Positions 49,257-57,348 of a stretch of DNA of 64,000 nucleotides are shown piece after piece. The DNA lies in assembly GCF_002387895.1 (NCBI RefSeq), contig NZ_DGLI01000048.1, forward strand, positions 214,559 to 278,558, read 5' to 3'. The notes below the pieces were generated by a model. The model worked only from the letters and a program-made list of their open reading frames with translations, was not told the DNA's origin and did not search any database. Both the position numbers and the translations under genes were made by a program. The stretch is from Clostridium sp. UBA4548 (GTDB lineage Bacteria > Bacillota > Clostridia > Clostridiales > Clostridiaceae). Position 1 is the stretch's first letter. Every line of letters starts with the position of its first letter.

Positions 49257-50057
49257 ATGGCCATTGAGGTTTTTAACAGGCATGAATGTAAGTATTTAAT
49301 AGAAGAAGCTGTATTTGGAGAAATTCAAGAGAAGCTTATAAAGCATATGGAACTAGATGAATACAATAAGAGCAATGATTTATATACTATAAGCAATATT
49401 TATTATGATACAAAGGACAATCATTTAATAAGAACATCTTTATCTAAACCAAGGTACAAGGAAAAGCTTCGACTAAGGTCCTATGGAATTCCAGGAGATG
49501 ATGAAAAAGTCTATTTAGAAATTAAAAAAAAGGTTTGTGATGTAGTAAATAAAAGAAGAACAAAATTAACATTAAAAGAAGCCTATAATTTTGTTGCTAC
49601 AGGTGAAAAACCAGAAATCAAAGCTTATATGAATAAACAGGTTATAAATGAAATTCAGTATATTTTAAGTATTTATGATTTAGAACCAAAGCTTTATTTG
49701 GCTTACGATAGAAAAGCTCTTTTTAGCAAGGTAAATAGGGATTTAAGGATAACCTTCGATACTAATATAAGAACAAGAAGATATGATTTAGCTCTTGAAA
49801 AGGGAGATTATGGAGAAAGTTTATTAGATAAAGGTAAATGGCTTATGGAAATAAAGGCAGAAAAAAATATCCCTCTTTGGTTATCTAGTATGCTTTCAGA
49901 ATATAAAGTATTTAAAACGAGTTTTTCAAAGTATGGAAAGGAATATGAGAAATTATTATTAAGAGAAAGAAGTTTGAAAGGAGAATTTGAACCATGTTTG
50001 AAGCAATGTCCAGCAGTTTATTCGGTGCAACCACAGTTAGTACATCAATATCTTTAA
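49257..50057 (+). CDS. VTC-domain polyphosphate polymerase-like protein
   Basis: 266 residues, a complete VTC tunnel domain. RHECKYLI opens the fold; IYYDTKDNHLIRTSLSKPRYKEKLRLRSYG supplies the basic tunnel residues; VYLEIKKKVCDVVNKRRTKL and a late WLMEIKAEKNIPLWLS glutamate complete the site. In yeast Vtc4 this domain makes polyphosphate from ATP; bacterial copies are paired with DUF4956 proteins as here. No SPX domain. Start follows GGAAGGGAG. The downstream gene overlaps its last 64 bp in another frame. Enzymatic activity is inferred. Confidence 0.9.
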   Translation: MAIEVFNRHECKYLIEEAVFGEIQEKLIKHMELDEYNKSNDLYTISNIYYDTKDNHLIRTSLSKPRYKEKLRLRSYGIPGDDEKVYLEIKKKVCDVVNKRRTKLTLKEAYNFVATGEKPEIKAYMNKQVINEIQYILSIYDLEPKLYLAYDRKALFSKVNRDLRITFDTNIRTRRYDLALEKGDYGESLLDKGKWLMEIKAEKNIPLWLSSMLSEYKVFKTSFSKYGKEYEKLLLRERSLKGEFEPCLKQCPAVYSVQPQLVHQYL

Positions 50058-50695
50058 TAAGTTCAATATTAACTATAGTAGTATCTTTTATCTTAGGAGG
50101 AATCATAAGCTTAACTTATATGAAAACCACTAATAAAAGTAAGGGATATTCTCAAAATTTCTCCCTTACCTTAGTTATTGTACCAACAGTTATCGCAATA
50201 ATTGTACTTTTAATTGGTAGCAATGTAGCTAGAGCTTTTAGCTTAGCAGGTGCATTTTCAATGATTAAATTTAGAAGTGCTCCAGGGGAGCCAAAGGATA
50301 TAGCTTATGTGCTATTTACTATGGCAGCAGGTCTAGCTTGTGGAGTTGGAGCTTTTGGGTATGCAGCATTGTTTACAACATTTCTTTGTATTCTTATGTT
50401 TCTTCTTAATTTAGTTAATTTTGGAGGACAAAAGCTAGAACAGAAGGTACTTAAAATTACTATTCCAGAGGACTTAGACTATGAGGGAGTTTTTGATAGT
50501 ATTTTTATGGAGCATGTTGCAAACTATGAGCTTATAAAGGTAAAGACTACAGATTTAGGAAGTCTATTTCAACTCTCTTATATGATAACCATGAAAAAAG
50601 GCGTCAGTGAAAAAGAATTTTTAGATGAACTTAGATGCAGAAATGGTAATTTAAATATTGTTTTATCCAGGTATGTGGATAGACCTGAGTACTAA
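49994..50695 (+). CDS. DUF4956 membrane protein
   Basis: 233 residues with four membrane segments (about 15-35, 50-70, 75-95 and 105-135) including ARAFSLAGAFSMIKFRSAPGEPKDIAYVLFTMAAGLACGVGA, a DUF4956 signature. The C-terminal ~95 residues are cytoplasmic (ITIPEDLDYEGVFDSIF). DUF4956 genes habitually follow VTC polymerase genes and may move or bind polyphosphate. The ATG at 49994 follows AAAGGAG at about 10 nt, making a 64-bp overlap with the VTC gene; a later in-frame ATG at 50006 would reduce it. Confidence 0.88.
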   Translation: MFEAMSSSLFGATTVSTSISLISSILTIVVSFILGGIISLTYMKTTNKSKGYSQNFSLTLVIVPTVIAIIVLLIGSNVARAFSLAGAFSMIKFRSAPGEPKDIAYVLFTMAAGLACGVGAFGYAALFTTFLCILMFLLNLVNFGGQKLEQKVLKITIPEDLDYEGVFDSIFMEHVANYELIKVKTTDLGSLFQLSYMITMKKGVSEKEFLDELRCRNGNLNIVLSRYVDRPEY

Positions 50696-50792
50696 GAGGT
50701 ATTTAGGAAGGTAGTTAATTTATTTAAATGTATAAATACATTTGCATTGCAAAAAATAGTGGGGATAAATACATAATAAGAGGTGGAATAAA

Positions 50793-51392
50793 ATGAAAAA
50801 AGTATTATACATTAAAGCTAACCCAAAACCAGATTCCGAGTCAAACACTTTCAAGCTTGCTAATGAATTCATAGAAGAGTATAGAAAGAAAAACCCAGGT
50901 GATGAAATAATTGTTTTAGATTTATATAAGGAAAATATACGACCTTTGGATAATGAAATGATTACTAATATGTTTTCTGGAGTAAAGGATGAAGTTTATG
51001 AATATGCTGAGTTATTTGCATCAGCTGATAAATATATAATTGCTGCACCTATGTGGAATTTAAGCATTCCAGCAATTTTAAAAGTGTATTTTGATTATGT
51101 AAGCTATGTAGGAATAGCTTTTAAATATACAGAACAAGGTGCTGTTGGACTACTTGCTGAGAAAGGGAAAAAAGCAATTCATATTGTTTCAAGAGGTGGA
51201 GCATATAGTGAGGGTCCTGCTGCAGATTATGAAATGGGAGACAAATACATAAGAACTATACTAGGGTTCTTCGGCATCTGTGATGTAAAGACTTTAGCTC
51301 TTGAGCTTACAAATGTACTTCAAGGAGAAGACTTAGAAAAAGTTACAAATAAAAGTTATGAAGAAGGTAGAAGAATGGCGAGGGAGTTTTAA
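50793..51392 (+). CDS. azoR: FMN-dependent NADH:azo/quinone oxidoreductase
   Basis: 199 residues of the AzoR flavodoxin-like family: LYIKANPKPDSESNTFKLANEFI at the FMN-phosphate loop, APMWNLSIPAILKVYFDYVSYVG with the conserved MWN and the later HIVSRGGAYS loop. Such enzymes reduce quinones and azo compounds in two-electron steps and protect against thiol stress. Start follows AGAGGTGG. Not obviously in the VTC operon: about 100 bp separate them. A terminator follows at 51517. Confidence 0.92.
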   Translation: MKKVLYIKANPKPDSESNTFKLANEFIEEYRKKNPGDEIIVLDLYKENIRPLDNEMITNMFSGVKDEVYEYAELFASADKYIIAAPMWNLSIPAILKVYFDYVSYVGIAFKYTEQGAVGLLAEKGKKAIHIVSRGGAYSEGPAADYEMGDKYIRTILGFFGICDVKTLALELTNVLQGEDLEKVTNKSYEEGRRMAREF

Positions 51393-51516
51393 CCTAATTT
51401 AAACTAATAACTTTGGAAAAGAATAAACTACTAATTAATATTCAAACTCATAAGTTCTCTAAGTTTCAACGTAATTTAAATAACACTTACTTTTAAGAGT
51501 TATTTAAATTAGCTTG

Positions 51517-51557
51517 TAAAATCCTCTTGTAAACTTAATTTTTGCAGGAGGTTTTTT
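51517..51557 (+). terminator. Intrinsic terminator after azoR
   Basis: AAAATCCTCTTG pairs with CAGGAGGTTTTT (one mismatch, one G-U), followed by a T-run. Confidence 0.7.
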
Positions 51558-51706
51558 AATTTGTTTTTCTCTAAAATTACTTGAGTATTTAGTAGATTTT
51601 ACAAAAACAAAGTTTTCTGATATAATTATACAAGCATATTGTTACATATAAATTATCAGTTTTAATTACTATAGGCTTCCATGGGTAAAGAATATCTTAT
51701 GTGCCA

Positions 51707-51770
51707 CGAAAGGTCTTAAGGTAGCCAAGGTAGGGTCATATATAAATTAAGTATTGACTTTAGTTCACTA
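51707..51770 (+). repeat. Dispersed intergenic repeat, copy B
   Basis: Has GCCAAGGTAG (51724-51733) followed by TCATATATAAATTAAGT and TTGACTTTAGTT, closely parallel to 63934-63980. A degenerate second unit lies at 51837-51890 (copy B2). Confidence 0.55.
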
Positions 51771-51992
51771 TAGTAGCATTTCTTAAATTAAATTTCTAAA
51801 GGCTTCTAAAGAAAAACTATTAATTATATTAAGCCTTAAAAGAACCCAATTAGGATTCATATATAATTTTAGTTTTTAATTTATTTTGCATAAAATAATC
51901 AAGTCTTTATAACCAAAGAAAAAAAGATTTGAAATCACATATAAAGGGGAGGGCATATTTGTCTTTAAACAAAGTTTTAAAGATGAAGTAAT

Positions 51993-52817
51993 ATGATGAA
52001 AACCTATAAATTTACTGCATATGATGTTTGTGATGAAATTGCACTAAATATTATTGCACAGCATTTTAATCTTAACAAGAAATTAAAGTGGGAAGATACT
52101 ATACTTTTAAAAGAGAATAACTTAAATGGAATAGTGTCAGATACTGAAAATAAGTATATATTTTTATATCACTTTGGAAGTATAGTATTTGTTAACTTCG
52201 AATACCATGAAGTTATGGATGCTATCAAGTATTTTAAAAACATTAGTAGTAAGTGTTTTAAAGATATGAACAAAAACTATTACACCGAAGAATTTACTCT
52301 TTTTGTAGATGAAAATAAGGAGTTAGAAATAAGCTTTGATTCTATGACTATTGGAACACTGAATGAAACCTATATGGCTACCTTATCCTTAGTTTTATCT
52401 AAATCTGTTTCTTTGGATAAAATTGAGCAGGATATAGAAATTCTTACTGATGAAGTGGAAAGTGTGATGGATTACTTAGATAGAGGTGCTTTTACTCTAA
52501 AAGATAAGGATCTTGCAAAGTTATCTTCAAAGATACTTCGTGGCAAATTTGATATAGTATCTTACTTAAGGCTTTTAGATAAACCAGATATTGCATGGAG
52601 AAATGAATTTGCTGAAGAGCTGTACCTAGAGCTAATTGATTTATTTGACATTGCAGAAAGATTCGAAAAAATTAAAAACAAAACTGAAGTTTTATTAAAT
52701 GTTATAGAAGTATTTTCTACCATTATGCATTCAAAAAAAGGTAATACTTTAGAATGGATAGTTATAATCCTAATTGCTTTTGAACTTATACTTCCTATAT
52801 TTGAAATGTTTTTTTAG
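51993..52817 (+). CDS. RMD1/YagE-family (DUF155) membrane protein
   Basis: 274 residues. The DUF155 core spans about 50-250: YIFLYHFGSIVFVNFEYHEVMDAIKYF, LSLVLSKSVSLDKIEQDIE and KILRGKFDIVSYLRLLDKPDIAWRN. A single C-terminal membrane segment (LEWIVIILIAFELILPIFEMFF) anchors it, as in yeast RMD1/RMD8. The helical middle may oligomerise. Function in bacteria is unknown. Two adjacent ATGs start the frame. Followed by a clear terminator, so monocistronic. Confidence 0.87.
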   Translation: MMKTYKFTAYDVCDEIALNIIAQHFNLNKKLKWEDTILLKENNLNGIVSDTENKYIFLYHFGSIVFVNFEYHEVMDAIKYFKNISSKCFKDMNKNYYTEEFTLFVDENKELEISFDSMTIGTLNETYMATLSLVLSKSVSLDKIEQDIEILTDEVESVMDYLDRGAFTLKDKDLAKLSSKILRGKFDIVSYLRLLDKPDIAWRNEFAEELYLELIDLFDIAERFEKIKNKTEVLLNVIEVFSTIMHSKKGNTLEWIVIILIAFELILPIFEMFF

Positions 52818-52902
52818 TAAGTAAGTATAAAGCATAGACATAAGAGATATATAATTATTTTCAAAAAGTTTATAAAGTAACTTTACTTATTATTATTAAT
52901 AT

Positions 52903-52939
52903 AAAATCCTGTGATATTTGAAATATTGCAGGATTTTTT
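52903..52939 (+). terminator. Intrinsic terminator after the RMD1-family gene
   Basis: AAAATCCTG (52903-52911) with CAGGATTTT, inner GATATTT/AAATATT pairing, then a T-run. Confidence 0.85.
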
Positions 52940-53071
52940 CATTTTACAAAATTATTTAAGAAAAAATTATATATACATGCATGGAAATAAGGTGGTAAAC
53001 AAGTTGACTAAAGAAAATCACAGGAGTATGCTTTTATAGGGAATAAAACTAAACTTAGGAGTGATGGTTAC

Positions 53072-54697
53072 ATGAAACCAAAATTATTAAGGATGATAGA
53101 AAGAAAGGAGATTACTAAGGAAAGAGTTTTAAAAGATATAATTGCAGGAATTATAGTTGCTATTATAGCATTGCCACTGTCTGTAGCACTAGGAATTTCC
53201 TCAGGAGTATCTCCAGAAAAAGGACTTATAACGGCAATTATAGCAGGATTTTTAATTTCTTTTTTAGGGGGAAGCAGAGTTCAAATTGGTGGACCTACAG
53301 GAGCCTTCGTTGTAATTGTTTATGGTATTATTCAAAGTTATGGCATAGAGGGCCTTATTATCTCTACAATTATGGCAGGAATTATTTTAATAGTTTTAGG
53401 ATTACTTAGATTTGGAAGTGTGATTAAGTTTGTACCTCACCCAATAACTGTTGGGTTTACTTCAGGAATAGCTATAACCTTACTTTCAACACAAGTAAAG
53501 GATTTTCTGGGACTAAGTATAGATAAAGTACCAGCAGAATTTATTGGGAAGTGGGAAGCATATTTTGCGCACCTTAATACCTTTAATTTAATAGCATTTT
53601 TAGTAGGATTTGGGTCATTACTTATTATGATTTTGTGGCCTAAAATTAACAAAACCATACCTGGTTCATTAGTTGCATTAATAGTAGCTACCTTGGTGGT
53701 TAATATATTTAACCTTCCAGTAGAGACTATAGGTAGTAGATTTAATAATATTTCATCTACAATTCCTGTTCCAATGTTACCAAAGGTAAGTTTTGACACT
53801 ATAAAAAACTTGTTAAGTCCAGCCTTAACTATTGCAATACTTGCTGCCATAGAATCCCTACTTTCCGCAGTAGTAGCTGACGGAATGATAGGAGGAAAGC
53901 ATGATTCAAACATGGAATTAATAGCTCAAGGTGTAGCCAATGTGGCTTCAGGTTTGTTTGGAGGAATCCCAGCTACAGGAGCTATTGCAAGAACTGCTGC
54001 CAATGTGAAAAATGGAGGAAGAAGTCCTATTTCAGGAATTGTCCATGCAGTAACTTTACTTTTAATAATGTTAGTGTTCATGCCTTTGGCAAAGTTAATA
54101 CCAATGACTACCTTAGGAGCTATACTAATATTGGTATCTTATAATATGGGGGAATGGAAAACCTTCTATTCTCTTTTAAAGGCACCAAAAAGCGATGTAG
54201 CTATACTTTTAATAACATTCTTTTTAACAGTAGTATTTGACCTAGTGGTTGCTATTGAAATAGGAATGGTACTTGCTATGTTCCTTTTCATGAAACGAAT
54301 TGCAGATACTACGAAGATAGAAACTATGGTATTATGCAGTGAAGGAGAAGATGAACAGGTAAGAGATGATAACTCTAAAGATAATATATTGGTGTATGAA
54401 ATAAATGGACCTTTATTTTTTGGGATAGTTCATAATTTTATGGATGTAATGAAAGAGATTAATTCTTCCTATGAAGTGTTAATACTTGATATGAAAAATG
54501 CAAATGCTATAGACTCTACGGCCATGGAAGCTCTGGAGAATCTTTATAAAAGATGTGAAAAACATAATATCAAACTTTTACTAGCAAATATACAAGAACA
54601 GCCTCATAAGGTTTTAAAAGGTATGGGATTCTTGAAACTAGTGGGGGAAGAAGCTATATTCGATGATAGAGAAGAAGCTTTAAAATCAGTGGCTTAA
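53072..54697 (+). CDS. SulP-family anion transporter with STAS domain
   Basis: 541 residues: about ten to twelve membrane segments (1-420) with SulP motifs IIVAIIALPLSVALGISSGVSPEKGL, GGSRVQIGGPTGAFVVIVYGII and GGIPATGAIARTAANVKNGGRSPISG, then a cytoplasmic STAS domain (about 440-541; ILDMKNANAIDSTAMEALENL). SulP transporters take up sulfate, bicarbonate or other anions with H+ or Na+; this branch (GGxPATGAIART) is often annotated sulfate permease but the substrate is unsettled. Monocistronic with terminator. Confidence 0.93.
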   Translation: MKPKLLRMIERKEITKERVLKDIIAGIIVAIIALPLSVALGISSGVSPEKGLITAIIAGFLISFLGGSRVQIGGPTGAFVVIVYGIIQSYGIEGLIISTIMAGIILIVLGLLRFGSVIKFVPHPITVGFTSGIAITLLSTQVKDFLGLSIDKVPAEFIGKWEAYFAHLNTFNLIAFLVGFGSLLIMILWPKINKTIPGSLVALIVATLVVNIFNLPVETIGSRFNNISSTIPVPMLPKVSFDTIKNLLSPALTIAILAAIESLLSAVVADGMIGGKHDSNMELIAQGVANVASGLFGGIPATGAIARTAANVKNGGRSPISGIVHAVTLLLIMLVFMPLAKLIPMTTLGAILILVSYNMGEWKTFYSLLKAPKSDVAILLITFFLTVVFDLVVAIEIGMVLAMFLFMKRIADTTKIETMVLCSEGEDEQVRDDNSKDNILVYEINGPLFFGIVHNFMDVMKEINSSYEVLILDMKNANAIDSTAMEALENLYKRCEKHNIKLLLANIQEQPHKVLKGMGFLKLVGEEAIFDDREEALKSVA

Positions 54698-54703
54698 AAA
54701 TAG

Positions 54704-54748
54704 AGGACAAAAATGTGTTATTTAATGATGCATTTTTGTCCTTTTTTA
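54704..54748 (+). terminator. Intrinsic terminator after the SulP gene
   Basis: AGGACAAAAATG pairs with CATTTTTGTCCT, followed by TTTTTATAG. Confidence 0.88.
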
Positions 54749-54918
54749 TAGAAATCTGTGTATTCTCATAGGATGTAGATTTCCTATTATTATAGGTTTA
54801 TGAAGTAAAATAGCACAAGAATCTTGTTAAAGATTTTTAGCTCTACTTAAAAAACTTTAGAGAAAACTTCTATTTAAGAATAGTAGGAGAATTACCCTGT
54901 TAGAATTAGCTTAAAAGT

Positions 54919-55689
54919 TTATCTGATAAAAACTATAGTATTTCCGTTAGACATATCCTCAGAAAATTTATAACCCTCCAAATTGAAATCTTTAATTTTC
55001 GCTACTTCGCAAATTCCATTTTTCATAATATAGCTTGTCATAAGCCCTCTAGCTCTTTTAGCGTGAACTCCTATAATTTTATATTGATTATTTTTACTTT
55101 CCTTGAAAGAGATATTCATTATCTTAATTTTTTCAGAAAGTTGTTTTAAGTTAAGAGATTTAGAGTATTCTTCTGAGGCAAGGTTAATTAAAATCTTATC
55201 ACCGCTGCTATTTAAAACCTCTTGCTCTATGTGGAAACTTAGCTTTTCTCCCCAGTATTCATATAGATTTTTTGAGCAATTAACCTGTAGTTTTGTGCCC
55301 ATTTCAAGTCTATGTTCCTTTATTAAGTCTAAAGGTCTCAACACTCCATAAAGTCCAGATAATATTCTAAGGTTTTCTTGTGCAAAATGGATGTGCTCTT
55401 GAGAAAATTCTTCAATGTTTAAGCCTTTATATACATCACCTTTAAAGACGAATATTGCTTCCTTGGTCTTTTGGGATTTAACATCATTTAAAGTCTGAAA
55501 CCTTTCATAATTTAATTTGGCTAAGTTCTCACTTATACTCATTAATTTACCAACTTCTTCTGCAGTTAACTTTCTTAATACTTCTCCTAATTCAAAGGCT
55601 TCCTTTAGAAAGATAGGTGACGTAAACTCTAAGTTTGATCTCGGACTTTCAAAGTCTAAGGTTTTTGCTGGTGAAATAATTGTAATCAT
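54919..55689 (-). CDS. yaaA: YaaA-family peroxide-stress protein
   Basis: 256 residues covering the whole YaaA (DUF328) family: ITIISPAKTLDFESP at the start, LSGLYGVLRPLDLIKEHRLEMGTKL in the centre, INLASEEYSKSL and HAKRARGLMTSYIMKNG near the C-terminus. E. coli YaaA lowers free intracellular iron during hydrogen-peroxide stress and binds DNA through a helix-hairpin-helix. Start follows AAAAGGAGC. Monocistronic; convergent with the SulP gene. Confidence 0.93.
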   Translation of the reverse strand: MITIISPAKTLDFESPRSNLEFTSPIFLKEAFELGEVLRKLTAEEVGKLMSISENLAKLNYERFQTLNDVKSQKTKEAIFVFKGDVYKGLNIEEFSQEHIHFAQENLRILSGLYGVLRPLDLIKEHRLEMGTKLQVNCSKNLYEYWGEKLSFHIEQEVLNSSGDKILINLASEEYSKSLNLKQLSEKIKIMNISFKESKNNQYKIIGVHAKRARGLMTSYIMKNGICEVAKIKDFNLEGYKFSEDMSNGNTIVFIR

Positions 55690-56050
55690 TAAAAGCTCCT
55701 TTTATTTATAAAATTTAATCTGCATTATGGAAGCAAATTAGATTTAGTTTTTAAATATATTATATAAAAGTTGCCAAAAGTTTTCTATATTAAATAATAA
55801 TTTTCAGTTGGGTCAATTTGTATCTCTAATGGACAAATTTCCATTTATAAAGAAGCTTAAGGGAAGTTAGTTACTTATTGACTAATATAGTAGTTTTATT
55901 AGGACTGATAGCAAGAAATTATATAGGTCTTAGTATAAACCCATTATCTTACAAAAAACAATAACCTTTTTTCTATAATTAAATATAATGAATATATATG
56001 GCGTTTTGACTCTGATTAATAATGCCAAACAATTTGAATAAGGAGAATAT
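55690..56050. other. Divergent yaaA-DUF2935 intergenic region
   Basis: AT-rich, with a loose AATGGA...TCCATT inverted pair near 55832 and a TATAAT-like element near 55984. No RNA element recognised. Confidence 0.35.
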
Positions 56051-57061
56051 ATGTTAGTTAGAGAACAACAACAATTAACAAGAAGAAGATTTGTAAACCA
56101 GTCTATTCAGTTGAATTTGTTTTTCTTAAGAATTGTAAAAGAACACTTAATCTTTGTAAAAGCTTCACTGACTCTGAAGGATGTAAATTATGGCAGACAA
56201 GCGGATATGCTAAGAAGCGAAGTTGAAAGATTACTTATGGAAACAGTAAGATTATCTCAAGGAGTTATTAGACCTAATCAGTTTAACTCTGGAGAGTTTG
56301 TGACTAAGTACACTTTAGATGCAGAAAAAGCAACTCAATTTTACACTGGAATTGAAATAGATACAAACATAACGCAAATGGAGATAAGTCTAGGTGGAAG
56401 CAACTTGCCTATAACTGAGGATATAGAGCCTGAAAATATACCTGAGGATGCACCTTTTGGACCGAATTTCGATGAACAGGCCAGTGCACAAAATATATTT
56501 GCATTAAATAGAAGAATTATACCAGTTATAAGAGAAGTAATAGGATTTAAAGAAACTTTGATAAAAAGGGTTGCTTCTTGCCAAATGTTCACCCTAGCTT
56601 ATCCTCATTTAGTTGAACATATTTTAGATGAAACTAGATTCTATCTAACTATGTTAAGAAGACTTCAAAGAATGACCAATGTTGATATTGACATGGAAGC
56701 TGTTGAACAAGAGTCCTTCTGGAACGAAATCATGGGAGATCATGCAGAATTCATAAGAGGGATGTTAGACCCTACAGAGACAGAATTAATTAATGTTGCA
56801 AATGAATTTGCTGAGAGATATGATCAGCTTATTGAAGAAGCTGAAAATTTAAAAAGCAACATGAGTAATTTAGGTACTGTAACTCAACAAAGTTTAAGAA
56901 CCACTAGGGAGTTTAGAAACTTCAAGACTCAAGGCGTACAGGGAATTTTGGGATGCAAGGTTAAATCTATTATTTTGCCACTACTTGCAGACCATGTATT
57001 AAGAGAAGCCAATCATTATCTAAGAATCTTAAGAAGGCTGAACAGACCAAATAGATATTAA
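56051..57061 (+). CDS. DUF2935 protein, tandem four-helix bundles
   Basis: 336 residues that are almost entirely helical, with two DUF2935 repeats (about 15-150 and 165-330). Glu and His residues recur at ferritin-like spacing: KEHLIFVK, EHILDETRFYL, GDHAEFIRGMLDPTE and ADHVLREANHYLRIL, compatible with metal-binding centres. The family is common in spore formers and reported proteins are poorly characterised. No signal peptide or membrane segment. Start preceded by AAGGAG. A hairpin with GCGTAC/GTACGC (57072-57093) follows. Function unknown. Confidence 0.85.
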   Translation: MLVREQQQLTRRRFVNQSIQLNLFFLRIVKEHLIFVKASLTLKDVNYGRQADMLRSEVERLLMETVRLSQGVIRPNQFNSGEFVTKYTLDAEKATQFYTGIEIDTNITQMEISLGGSNLPITEDIEPENIPEDAPFGPNFDEQASAQNIFALNRRIIPVIREVIGFKETLIKRVASCQMFTLAYPHLVEHILDETRFYLTMLRRLQRMTNVDIDMEAVEQESFWNEIMGDHAEFIRGMLDPTETELINVANEFAERYDQLIEEAENLKSNMSNLGTVTQQSLRTTREFRNFKTQGVQGILGCKVKSIILPLLADHVLREANHYLRILRRLNRPNRY

Positions 57062-57071
57062 TTATAAGTAG

Positions 57072-57098
57072 GCGTACTCTAATTAGGGTACGCTTTAT
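57072..57098 (+). terminator. Small hairpin after the DUF2935 gene
   Basis: GCGTAC (57072-57077) pairs with GTACGC (57088-57093), followed by TTTATATACTTT. The rest of 57062-57348 holds nothing recognised. Confidence 0.6.
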
Positions 57099-57348
57099 AT
57101 ACTTTGTGCCTCTAAGAAGTTAGATTATGATGCTAAAAAGCCCCTATAGAAAATGAATCTCCTCATTAGTTAAATTAATTTCAAGCTTAGAACCTCATAA
57201 TTGTGGTATAATTAAGCTTATGCTTTAAGTACATATGGCAAGATTATTTGAAGTTTGAATAATTTCATATAACTGAGTTAGAAGTGTATTTGACAACACT
57301 TGGTGGATATAATTAAAAAGATAGTAGTTTCAAATTGAGGTGTAGTTT

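Larger units (their letters stand above)
51393..51992. other. Gene-free stretch with hairpins and dispersed repeats
   Basis: Contains the 12-bp inverted repeat AATTTAAATAAC/GTTATTTAAATT (51473-51510), the azoR terminator (51517-51557) and two degenerate copies of the AAGGTAG repeat family about 120 bp apart (51707-51770 and 51837-51890). No coding frame. Confidence 0.5.
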
